A stretch of 64,000 nucleotides of DNA, from assembly GCA_009801015.1 (NCBI GenBank), contig VHZZ01004842.1:4501-68500 (forward strand), written 5' to 3'. Source of the stretch: Silene noctiflora. Taxonomy: Eukaryota > Streptophyta > Magnoliopsida > Caryophyllales > Caryophyllaceae. The position numbers and the translations under genes are program-made. Below, piece by piece: positions 46,368-57,249 of the stretch. The first letter of the stretch is position 1. The number at the start of each line of letters is the position of its first letter. The notes below the pieces were generated by a model. The model ran no database searches and had not been told where the DNA came from. It worked only from the letters and a program-made list of their open reading frames with translations.

Positions 46368-49300
46368 CGACCCGGCCCGAAGATAGTTCCGACTTCGACC
46401 TAACCACACGAGAAGAAAGCAAACTTGGGGGCTCGCAACATACGTTTCTACACTCTACTTAAGAACCAGCAAGCACACTAAAGGAGTTTGGCAAAGTGGC
46501 TTTTGAATAGGCATCGATTCCTGCTTTTTTTACATCGGGTTTTCGAGCGAGCGTAGGAACTTCCTCGATTGCATCTACCTTTTCTTTTTCTTTTACTCAT
46601 GCATATAGCATATATAAGATAATTCTTTGACCACGCGAACACACTAGCTTTCTCCCTTTTCATGTGAAATTCCCTCAAAACAGCTCTTTATAGCAAGGGT
46701 AGGGGTCGAGACAGAAAAAGCCTCTTTTATGCTGGGCTGCTTCACGAGAATTCTTCTTCGTATTTAAAAGTCTGTCTGTACGCTTTCACTCTCCAATCCT
46801 CTTCTAATTTATAACATGAAAAAAATGCAGTTAAAGAAGCAAGCATTCCACGCCTTTCCGGTTATGAATACGAGGAAAAGGTAGTTCTCGAGTGTTCAAC
46901 TTGCGTTTTCTCGGGAATTTACTTGTCTTTCTCTACAGGATCCGCTAAAACAGTTTCATCATTGATATCTATCTTCTTTTAAAATTGTGACATTAGTCTT
47001 CTACACTTTGACGATATTCGCATTAATAAAAAAGTCAAACTGCACTTTAGGCAAGAACAGAGTTCGAAATTGACTACGTTTTTGGGTACGACGTACGGCG
47101 AGGGAAGCCTAGAGAACAGGAGACAAGAGCAGCATCGACCAAAAGCTCCGTTTTCAAGTCAAATTCAAGTAAAGGCAAGCCGGGTCTTTGCCAACGGAGG
47201 AAAATCTTTTCATACCCAGTCGTTAGGTGAGTAGTAAGATATGTCATGCACAAAGACTTACTGTGGTGAACCCCAGTTACTGGGGGGGTCAAATCCCTTC
47301 CCTATTGGTATAGGACCTACATGAGACCTTTACTCGCTACGTACACTATATCATATCCATGCTTAACTTCACTCTGAAAAGAAGGAATCTTTCCATACGG
47401 CAGCTTCTTATTAAAACAGGTAAACCTACTATATCTCAGGGAAAAGAGTGCCACGTGCTTCGTTCCAATCCGAAGACGGCGAAACCCAAGCCAGCCCCAA
47501 TCTTTGAGTCTTAATGCAGCCTCATGAAAGCAGAGTCGTACTAGTCTACTGCTTGCCTGCCAGGAGAGTCCATGCCGTCTTCGGTTTTACAATTCGACTA
47601 ATTCAGATTGAGAGGATCAATCAGCCTTCCCGAGCAAGGTCATTTACAAAATTAGCTAAAGCATAAACTTTCTTTTTTTTTTCGTCCTTCGGATCGTAAA
47701 TCTAGTTCGTAATTTGATGATCCCACAGGTAAGACATCCAATCTCTCCTATATACGCAATTTCTTAGCTGGATCGGCGGGAGCTTCCTTTTCTTTTACTT
47801 TGCTTGGCGAATGGACAGCAGTCCAGGTTTGGCTATAGCCTTCATTCTAAACCTAGGAATAGTCTGCAGCAGTGGTTTTCGTGCATTAGCTTTTCCGCAC
47901 ACCCCACCACTAGCTTATGACAACGCGGGCTCATAAAACAAGACTTTTAAGCTTTTTCCCTTTTTGCCTGAGAAACTTCCTTCTTATTATATGCGATCAG
48001 ATTCCCAATCGAATTGAGCCTTTGTTTCCAGCGTCAACTACGGTTTATTCGGAAACTGAACGGGGCATCTTCCGCTGAAACTTCATTCTTGAGGGCGACC
48101 CGCGGCTCCCGTCATGGTCTTTCATCAGAAAATTCTATTGGCGCACCTGGTTGAATTAAACTCCTGCAAATTCGACTACTCCCGCTCCGTTAACGGTCGG
48201 CTCTACCCTCTTGTCAACAGCCTTTTCGCCGCGTAGCTCTATTGCTCGTCCTATCCATAGAAAATATGCTCGCTCGTTCCGATAGCATCTAACAAGTTGA
48301 GTTAGGAGGAGCTCCTCAGGCGGGCTTAACAAATATCATTATCATTAATCTTCCTCCTGTTCACCGGGTCTAGTGCAAATTGTATAAATGTACCCAATCT
48401 TGACGCACGGGTATCGCCCAAAACAAAAGGAAACGGCCAGATCTCACGTAGCAGTTCTGAAGCACGCAGCTGGCTCGAACAATCAAGCTATGTATATTCT
48501 TTGGACTTCGAAAGCCTCTTTCTTCCTAAACCCGCCTTCCCACTTAGAACGTGGTGCTACCTGCCCTCCCTTGTGAGCCAGGATCAAAGTCTGTTTTCGC
48601 TTCTTCTTATCTAGTAGCAGAGATGTCACCATATTGGACTAGTTTTTTCAGTAGTACCAATGCCAACCAATGGATGTAGAAAAAAGAAAGAGCTACCCGC
48701 GCCCCGTATTTTTATTGATTGCCCTTCCTTTCACTTATGCTCTGGATTTTCCTGCTGCTGATGACGATGAAACTTCAGTCTCTTTAGTTGCGTTTTTCTG
48801 TTCTTCGGGGTCAAGTTAATTTTTTGGTTGAGAGGTTCCTGATTAGACATACACAAGTGGTCGAAAGCATTTGACTTTTCATTGCTCTATAAAAATGCTT
48901 TTTTCTTTTCTATGGTATGACCTGCCTTTCCATTGCTTTCCCTTTTCAAAACTAATCGCGAAAGATCATGATCGGCGACTTCACTGGCGCTGAGAATCGA
49001 CTTAGATGAATCGAAAGACCAACGACTAAACTACAGTGCATTTTGACTTGAATTTGACGACCCTACTTCTTTAGTAAAAAAAAAAAAAGGGGGAAATCAG
49101 AGCAAAGTAAAGAAGAGGCTTGGTCCACGCTGCTCGGCGTTCAAATGCCCCCGCCCATCTTTTTCGGGCATCTTTTTTTCTTTTACAACAGAATCGTAAT
49201 GGCAGGCAGGATTGGCATCGCCCGCTCTTGGTTAGGATCGTGCCCTCATTCTCCGGTTGGCTACTAATTGGGCTCCTTACTAGACTATAAGACTATACTA

Positions 49301-52300
49301 CAGTAGGGCGCCTCATACGATTCCAAGTCCCGAAATAGATTGAGAGGTAATCTCCATTCGTCTTCTATCTTGCTGCTCAAACCGCCTCTGCCCCCTATTT
49401 CTATACTCCTAGACAGAATCCCTCTAAGGGTTTTCTTCATCCTTTTCTTTTGACCCACTACAACATGACGCCCTTTCCACCATCTTTATACTCTTTTTAG
49501 ACAGACTATCATGGGCGAGAGAGGTGGGGCGTTGCCGACTTAAACAAAGTAATATGGGGTCCAACCATCGTTACCTCTCGGACAGCTATTCAAAATTAAA
49601 TTTGTCTTATATTAGTCTTAGATTATAATAACTGGACTTCTGAGGCAGAATGCAATTAAAGAACAGTAGCAGGCTAGGGTTCAAACCCTTCTTCAAATTG
49701 AAGCTTCACCCGAGACGGCTTCTTCCTCAATCGCTTAACCAGAAATTTCTTACCTTTCCGGATCTTATTGCGGAACTGCTCCCTGCTCTACTTCTATCTA
49801 CGGAAGACCGGCTTTGCCTTTCTTTCTAGCTAGGGCTCCATGGAAAGATTATCTTTTGGTAAAGCTTCCCTTAAAGCGAGCAAGCAGGTTTCTCCCATGA
49901 GCGTTAGCGAAGGGTGATATGTTCCTCAAGCCTCTCCTTTATAGTTTTGAAAAAAAAAAAAGCGCCTCTTTCATTGAAACGAGGTGCCCTCTTTAGCCGA
50001 TTTAAATTTAAAAAGAAAGTCGTCGAATGACCAAAATCCTCGATAAACTTCAACTTTTCGCTTTTGAACCACTGTTACAGGAGCTTAATATAGGTAATAG
50101 ATAAAGAAAATTCGTGATTGCCCATTGATTGCCCGAGGAAGCAGGTGCTTCTTTTCGAGAGGCCCCTCTTGAAAAAAGAGGGGGTTTGGGTGGACCAGAT
50201 GCCCTTTATTGATATCTACTAAGAATCACAAGATAGACAAGAAAATCAGAAAGAATCCCCAAAGTCTCATGCTTTCTGTGAGCCGTGCTTTTCCAATTGA
50301 TCGGTAAACGCCTTCCCTTTTTTTTTTTCAAATGAAGATTCATGTTAGTCTTAGTAAATAGGCTTTTTCTGTCTCATCGTCGCCCCTTGACTTCTCGTAG
50401 GAATTAATTTCAAATAGGGCAGTTCGTGCGGAAATCTCGTACCGAAACAAGTGACTTCAGGAAGAAAGGTAAAGCAAAGTCAAAAGTAGTGGATTGGGTG
50501 GGTGGTTCACGAGCAAGACAACCATCAGAACCTACCTTCAAAATCAAAAGAAGCAAGATTGCCAGTTACTGTTTTCTAAAATTGGGTTTATAATCCCACT
50601 TATACTTAAGTTTCCATCTTTAGATTATATATCTGTGGTAATCCCGCTGCTTATGAGTCATCTAGGCAAAGCAGCTTGACCAAAGGCTAAGCCTGATCCC
50701 CAACACGGCATGCGAGTCAAACAATATGTCTGCTCGCGTTGCACTGTATCGCTTGAGCCACCTTCCCTTTCCCATTGCAACCATATAAGCTGCCACTATC
50801 TCCTTTCTTTAGCATAAGGAAAGCTCTAGAGTGTGTCCTGTTCAGATAGGCAAGATCGTCTCATCAGCTACTACCTCGACTTTTTTTTTCTTGGTTAAAT
50901 AAGGATCTCTTTTGCCGAAGCATCCTAATAAGGTAAGGTCAAGTACAGTATCTCATTCTTGGGCATCATGAATCATAAGCCGTCTTTGAAGACGTCTTCG
51001 TTTTCTTTGATTTCAGCCTTGTTTTCGACCCATGCGATCAAAGCCTTTAATTTTGGTGTCTTTAGCTCATAGGCGCGGTTTGTAACCAGCCATTTCGTTG
51101 CATAAATTTAGTGAGACTGCCTACCTTATGGAATTAAGGAGAAAATGGGATGAAATCGCATTCATAAGCAAAAAGACCAGGTTTTACTAAATTTGTCGTC
51201 GAACAAGGGAAAAGAGCCACTCGCTATTTTAAGACCAAGGCAACTCGCTTCGAATCCTTAAAAAGCCCCTCTAGCATCCAGTCCTGAAGTCGTAGCTATT
51301 CGAATGGGGTACCTCATGAGAAGGAGATCGAGAACATCTCAAATCTCTGGATGTGAATTCAGAGGAAGCATTTCCACAAAGGGGAGTTTCTGATCATCCC
51401 GAAACTCAAGGCGAAAAAAGCAAACTTTGCAGTTGATGGAAAGACTGATACCATTTTTTTGAGTAAGTCGAGCTTGACTTGAAACCTACTGTGGCGGGTG
51501 AGAAGTCGGCGAGTTTACTTTGCTTTTATATGAATATCCAGATTGGTGGGTTGAACACATACGCCGCGGGAGCGAACTCTTATTGTTTTAGAGAAGGGCC
51601 AAGCTGCCCACTATGCTATCGAGCCAACTTCTGTCTCATCACTCGGGTTCGCCCATACATAAAGGAAGCCCGCGGAAGCGCCCAAAGGTCTGATACGACC
51701 TTTTGGAGAGATATTATGATGCCTGTGAGTTCATTTTTTATTTAGTAGATAATGTCCACTAAGTCTGATTGCTGAAGGATTGTGAAAAAGAAAGTGTAGG
51801 CTCCAAGATGGCATTCTTAGACCTCGCCTTTTGGTCTTTCATGATATTATTTCTCCTATATATTAAGTAAGAAGAATGCTCCGGTTGCGGTACTCTTGCT
51901 TAGGCAGAAAAAAATCTATCTTAAGAAATTAAACGAAATAGCTTAGATACGAAGAAAGCCTTTCGGAAGCAGCTTCGACAATCATGCAAAAGCTAGGTCG
52001 TTTTTTCAAGACAGCTCCCCTTCCTTTTCTTTTGTTTTATTTGCTTTAGGGTTTAGCAGAGAGACTTCATCTTTCTTGCTTTTTTTATTGGTTGGAGTCC
52101 ATCCCCACTGGTTTACTTCTTATTTTTTGTGTGCTAATGTTCTTTCCCTAATTATAATGATATAATTTTCCTCGATTTAAGAGAGCAGAAGCTATAGCCA
52201 TTGTAATTGTTAAAAAAGAATTCCGCTCTCTCGTCCTTTTCCTACCATTGCTTGCCGATCTAAAAACAACTCTCTTATCTACCCTAGCATAAAAATAAGA

Positions 52301-52854
52301 GTGAGTGCGGAAGAAAGTTCAAGGTCGACTACTAAAGACTAAACTAAACAAGGAGCTCCCTTATTAGAAATCTGCTGCCCAAGCTATTCTAACCTATATG
52401 ACCTCCATGAGGATCATATTCCATTTTCCTAGAAGCGAGGCTTTATAAAACTCCATAGAATCTTTGCTATCTTGTAGTAGGAGTCTTACAGTTCTTGTTG
52501 AAAGAGATCTATTGAGTTGAACCCCACCAAACTAAGTCTCCTAAGAGCTTTATAAACTCTAACCTAGTAACTACATACATCTTAAGACCAGTACTTGGTG
52601 TAAGAATATCTAAGGTTGTGTGTGATCTTATTAATGCGACCGGATGCTCTCGGCACTTGGACGTGCTTTTTTTCTTATAGAATGTTTTCTGATTAGAACG
52701 TGTAGCTGATTTATAGCATTATTCCTAGTATATTACTGCCGTTGTATTACATGACAAGGTTTTGTTATCTCAATCCTACTTAGTCTTTTATAGTTATAGT
52801 ATAGAAGCAATTATTCCTTATTCCGGCGGTCCCCAGAAAAGGCGGAAGGTCCAT
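46368..52854. other. Intergenic DNA
   Basis: No recognised gene over 6.5 kb except the inverted TDPE-repeat copy at 46921-46965. Short frames (47074-47292 minus, 48388-48576, 51479-51745) lack motifs. Confidence 0.5.
46921..46965 (-). repeat. TDPE-motif repeat, inverted copy 3
   Basis: On the minus strand GATGAAACTGTTTTAGCGGA matches the core of the 10.3-kb copy. In that register a short open frame (46919-46978) encodes NDETVLADPVEKDK and a stop, matching PETALADA at the peptide level. Confidence 0.5.
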
Positions 52855-53097
52855 ATGTTATATCTGCTGCCTTGTATATCTATAGGGCTGACCCTAGTAA
52901 TGGTGGGTGTCTTAGAGCGTGTTATCCCGATCCTACCTCTTCTACGAGCAGCTTTTTATAAAAAAAGAGTCCGGAGAAGGCTTTTATCTATGTTAGGTAT
53001 GTCGCTTAAACTCAAGGCGTACCCGTGGAAGGGGACACTATGGATAGAGGGGAAAAGAGAGCTTGAGAGGGACAGTAAAAAGTTTAATACAGGTTAG
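52855..53097 (+). CDS. Hypothetical 80-aa ORF with one or two hydrophobic segments
   Basis: The ATG at 52855 gives 80 residues; the frame is open further upstream (TTG at 52762). Residues 2-30 are hydrophobic (LYLLPCISIGLTLVMVGVLE and onward), long enough for one membrane span, and are followed by a basic cluster (YKKRVRRRLL) and a charged C-terminus. A small membrane protein is possible, but no family is recognised and the neighbourhood gives no support. Confidence 0.25.
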   Translation: MLYLLPCISIGLTLVMVGVLERVIPILPLLRAAFYKKRVRRRLLSMLGMSLKLKAYPWKGTLWIEGKRELERDSKKFNTG

Positions 53098-54404
53098 TTA
53101 AAACCAGAATCAAATAAACTACGCTTCCATTTAAGAGTTACTTAAAACAGATCCGTTCAAAAGCAAAGATGTAATGTACTATTGTATTAGTCTCGTGTCA
53201 GCAAATGATTCTTACGGAGATGGAGCAAAAAAGGGAGCAGGTGGTGAGCCTCGGGCGGATGAATACTAGACGGTGGGCATTACATTAGAAGTATTAGAAG
53301 TAGAGGACAAAAGCTTAATTATAAACTTTAATTGAACCGGCTTTCTATGACGTCTGATTGGAATTCACTTCAGTTGTTGCATTCAGAAGAAGCTTTCTTG
53401 TATGACTTCATAGATCCAAAACAAAATGCTTTCTTCTTTACTATAAGAAATTCTTAATTTAGTAAAAGCAACTAGCGCTACATATACGTTTATTTCATTA
53501 TCCGGGAGCTTTATCCTGGTGAAAAAAGGTACAAAGAGTACGGGGTAGCCGCCTGCCTTAGACGTTGTGAGTGAAACCATGTTGGACAGAGGAGTCGTCT
53601 TATGTGTATATGCAGGTGAGTAGATCCCTGAGGAATGCTATATAAGAAAAGGGATGCTTCCCTTCTTAATAGTAGGAGGCAAAGGAAAGGGAGCAGCGAA
53701 GGTGTGGCGCCCTATATAATAGGGAGTGGAGTTTGTCGAGCCATAACCATATCTGCACTTACTCTCGTGCAGCAGGTGCATGCGTAGTGGAGGTTTATTC
53801 GAAAATTGCATCGTATGTTTTTTTTTATCTTTATCTCGAGCTAGGACATAGGCATATCGATCTAAGTCTAACTTTTGTACTGAAGTGACAAAGTAACCTT
53901 GTTTTTGTTCTACTACTAGCACAGGAGGAAGACTACCTTATCGTCTGAATTTAAGGGGTCTATTATACTTTTTAGAATATAAGGATTTTGCAGCAATAAG
54001 AAGAAAGAGTCGTGCTAGAACAGTCCGTACTTAGTCATTTGCCATTGCTCGCTTCATACGCACCTAATATTTTATCAAAGCGAATCTAGTACTCTTAAGG
54101 CTTCTTATATTATAAAAACAAATTATACTCGCCTCAAACTAACTTATTTCTTGACAGGGTGTGTACATAGCCTTTAACTAGGCGGGTATTAACTTCATCT
54201 GCTAATTCGTCTACTTATTCGTACTCTTGCTTCTCTAATTCTTGAAATAGTCGCTGTCTTCTCTTATGTCTTCTACTGTAACTATAGTAAGCAAGCCGGT
54301 GCGATCATCGATTATTCAGTAATTAGGTAGAGATGTAAAACCTGCTGACTCACTTTAGAAAGTTGCTTTCTCCGATTATGATTATTAAGATCTGGCGAAC
54401 TTCC
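53098..54404. other. AT-rich intergenic DNA
   Basis: Two minus-strand frames (53383-53580 and 53638-53922) have no motif. From about 52 kb the sequence looks richer in A+T and in TAG/CTA trinucleotides than the earlier part; this is a visual impression, not a computed value. Confidence 0.5.
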
Positions 54405-54506
54405 TCTATCAACGGGTAACCCATTAACTGAAAAAAAAAATAGCCAACTTGCTCATTACATACCTTTCCTTTTACTGGCTCCACCACATCCTGACTGAGG
54501 ATCCTT
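54405..54506 (+). repeat. Diverged ~100-bp repeat, copy B (partner at 34873)
   Basis: Partner of 34873-34962, same orientation. It contains the exact 17-base block AAATAGCCAACTTGCTC preceded by an A-run insertion. It lies only about 115 bases upstream of the repeat at 54622, whose own partner is elsewhere. Confidence 0.8.
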
Positions 54507-54621
54507 TTTTTTTCTAATTTGCTAATAGGAAAGAGGGCTATTACAATAGTATATAATCTAGTCCGTCTAATAGCAATGGAGCAATAGATAGAAAGTAGTA
54601 GGTCATCAAAAAAAAAAGCTT

Positions 54622-54742
54622 TTCTCCGCCCCGCAAGTTTTGGATCCCAAACCCACTATGTTAACCATGTTAAGGGTCAAAGATTCAGAAAATCCCTACA
54701 ATTCAATTACGTTAGCTTCCGTAGAAGTAGCTTTCCAGGTCC
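54622..54742 (+). repeat. Diverged ~120-bp repeat, copy B (partner at 24421)
   Basis: Partner of 24421-24541, with an exact 16-base 3' end and several shared internal blocks. Substitutions are spread over the rest of the copy. Confidence 0.8.
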
Positions 54743-54959
54743 AAAGGTAAGCAATATAAGGTAGGACCCGTTTTTTCCACCATCATCAAAAGCTTCTTTA
54801 ACATCAACCTTCTTATTTCATCTTACGCGAAAAAACCTTAACAGCAAACGTATTCAGTTAATGTTTATGTAGCTGATGAAAGGTACTCCGATACAGGACA
54901 TGCCTTTAATTACTTATACTAATTCATTCTTATAGAGGACTCTTCGCCCATCCACCTAA

Positions 54960-55067
54960 GCAACTCCTTTGGAAATGGATCTGACAGAAGCAGACACAGC
55001 TTTTTATACAGTTGGCGCGGAAGATACAGGAGCATCCCTTTACTATTTATATGAAGCCTTCCCATAG
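54960..55067 (+). other. ATG-poor acidic open frame (35 codons), interrupted beyond
   Basis: Open from after TAA at 54957 to TAG at 55065-55067; it encodes LEMDLTEADTAFYTVGAED and an aromatic end. EADTAF and its bases resemble the FADTAF part of the 0.7-kb TDPE copy. The same register continues with short Ala/Ser/Thr-rich pieces to about 55165, broken by several stops. It is probably a relic. Confidence 0.3.
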
Positions 55068-56904
55068 AAAGCTCATTATTCTTAAGGAGCAGCTCCATCT
55101 ACATAAGAAAGAGTAGTAGCCCCATCATTGGATGCTTCTCGACAAACTACTCTAGTATAACGTCTTTAAGAATAGAATACCTAAAACAGGGGTCTCATCC
55201 AACAGGTATAATAGAAAAAACCATGCTGCTCTTATGTTCCGAAGACTTTGATCAACTTAATTTACCGACTTTTGTGCCATAAACTAATGTTGGCGGAAAA
55301 AACACTTTATAGTTTATAGATAGAGCATAATACCACCTGCGTGCCCCGTATTCTCAATATGCTGTCTTAGTAACTACACTCGTTCCAACGGAAGATTAAC
55401 TCCTCCAGTAGGCTGTTAGTGATCTAAAGATATTTTCTTAGTAGATAGAGTGGTCCCTTTCTTATCTTATGATGTAAAGGAAGCTTTCTCCGGCTGTAAT
55501 GGGTTACCCGCCCAACTCTGCTATTAAGCTATATTATAGTTAAAGATAGAGGGCATACGCTGCAAGAATTGATACTTGAGGGGCGGGGCATCTTATACTA
55601 TATTATATGGGAAGGTGCTTCCCTTACTACCGCATAAGGCCTTTACACCGCCATAAATGCCAATTCATCCTGTTTTTTCCTTGCGTATGCTCCTGATGCC
55701 ACAGACTCTGCTTTTCTTTAGGGACGGCTTTAGAAGCTCTTATTGGTAGGTAGCATAGATTTCGTTTCATATAGAAGACTTATTTCTTATACTTATGATC
55801 TTTTCTTCTTGTACTGGTATTAATAAGTCAAAGTAATGCATGCCTATCTTCTTTCTGTGTAAAACACGCGTAGTTCCGTAGCAGCGAATGTAGTTCCGGA
55901 GTGAACGAGTGGAATTTCGGAACGAACAAGCGGAATACCTGTAGCGCGTATAAAGAGCCCAAAGAGCCGGTTGTTAGAGTACCAAAAGAAAGAATACACG
56001 CCATGTAGGTTAGAAAGTCTTCCTTATCGAGAAGAACTCTCCATATAGTAGTTTACTAGCTCAAGTCTTGCAAATCCAGGATAGGGTGGATACCGTGCTT
56101 TTAGTGTTTGAGCAAGAGACCTCTTAATTCTAATTATATCATAGAAGAGTAATACAGCTGTATATATCATTTTATTCTTATGCGTAAACCCAGTCTAGTT
56201 AGTACATAACTGCTTTCTTTCTGATCTGATGAAAAAGAAAAGGCAGGTGTTTACTTATGCATCTATACATTCTTTTCTTATGTATCTATTGATCCCTTGT
56301 TGGACCTACCTACGTTAATTCGAGATGCGCCAAGCCCCTTTGCTCAGTGATGTTACCTTAAAATGTGATCTTAATTAAGACATATATCTATCCAATAATA
56401 AAGGAGACGACTGAAGTTTCTTTCCCGAAAAAAAAAGAAGAAGCATTCGTTGACTAAGATCCAACCAAAGACACAGTTGAGGATTTGTCTCAATCTTTTA
56501 AAGTAAATTCTACTCTATTAATCCGCTAACAGCTGGTTCACTACTCCAGTTCCGGGACTACATCCTACCATAAGAAAATTAAAGGACATCATACTCCTAT
56601 ATCTTCTCTACTACGGGTATTCCTCTCATGTGTCCCTTGCCCACCCTAGCATGTCACGGGTTGTGTGTGATATTGGTTCATGTTGTCAGAGCTTTTACTT
56701 TGTCTAACTGTATATAAAGATCAACTTAGTCTTTTCCCTTTTAGCCTTGTTATAGAGCAGCTGTAATGTTATAACTATATTTTTATAAAAAAGCACCTTA
56801 TGAATCTAAACCTGCTTTCTGTTTATGCGAATACCTACCTATTCGAAGAAGATTACAAGTACATTATTTAAGTAAGTACACACTATATTCCATCTGATTG
56901 ATGA
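55068..56904. other. AT-rich intergenic DNA with coding-like fragments and a ~20-bp tandem array
   Basis: No gene is recognised. Short polar stretches keep appearing in plus-strand frames, for example SEDFDQLNLPTFVP near 55.25 kb, YAPDATDSAFL near 55.69 kb, and KETTEVSFPKKKEEAFVD near 56.4 kb followed after one stop by DPTKDTVEDLSQSFKVNST. A degenerate tandem array lies at 55869-55950. Confidence 0.4.
55869..55950 (+). repeat. Degenerate ~20-bp tandem array, about four units
   Basis: Units start GTAGTTCCGTAGCAGCGAAT, then GTAGTTCCGGAGTGAACGAG, then a 21-base unit with GGAATTTCGGAACGAACAAG, then CGGAATACCTGTAGCGCGTA. The first two are clearly related and the last two loosely. A similar AGTTCCGAAGTGAAGGAGCG occurs once more near 62772. 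Confidence 0.6.
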
Positions 56905-57249
56905 TTAGGTGCTTATTCTGTTAATTATGTGTCCGTGTCAGAGGGGGGCTCTCTACTTCCTATAAGATCGAAAACAATGCTTCCTAGTAGTAGTGTGGTA
57001 TCATTGGACCATAACTATAAGAGAAGCTACAGCGAAAGAAGTTCTCCAGACGAAGAGTAAGTAGACATGACATCATATGTAGTAATGCTCCTTGGCAATC
57101 CAGTTACTAGAGCTCCTTTAATTCGATCAATAACCAGAAAGTTGCACAAAGACTAAGATAAAGTAAGTAGACGCGAGTCCTTAGAAGATAGGGTAAGAGT
57201 CAGAGTCTTTTTTCCATGTGAATGTTGTGCACGAGTAACCGCTATTTGA
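56905..57249 (+). other. Interrupted open frame, 115 codons
   Basis: One plus-strand register is open from 56905 to 57249 apart from TAA at 57058 and 57154. It encodes Ser-rich and charged segments such as SLDHNYKRSYSERSSPDEE, then GNPVTRAPLIRSITRKLHKD, then RRESLEDRVRVRVF. No ATG opens it and no family is recognised. It is read as a possible decayed coding stretch. Confidence 0.3.

Noticed and set aside
49673-49688. AGGGTTCAAACCCTT, a self-complementary T-arm-like hairpin
   Set aside because: Only the hairpin is present; no tRNA cloverleaf can be drawn around it.
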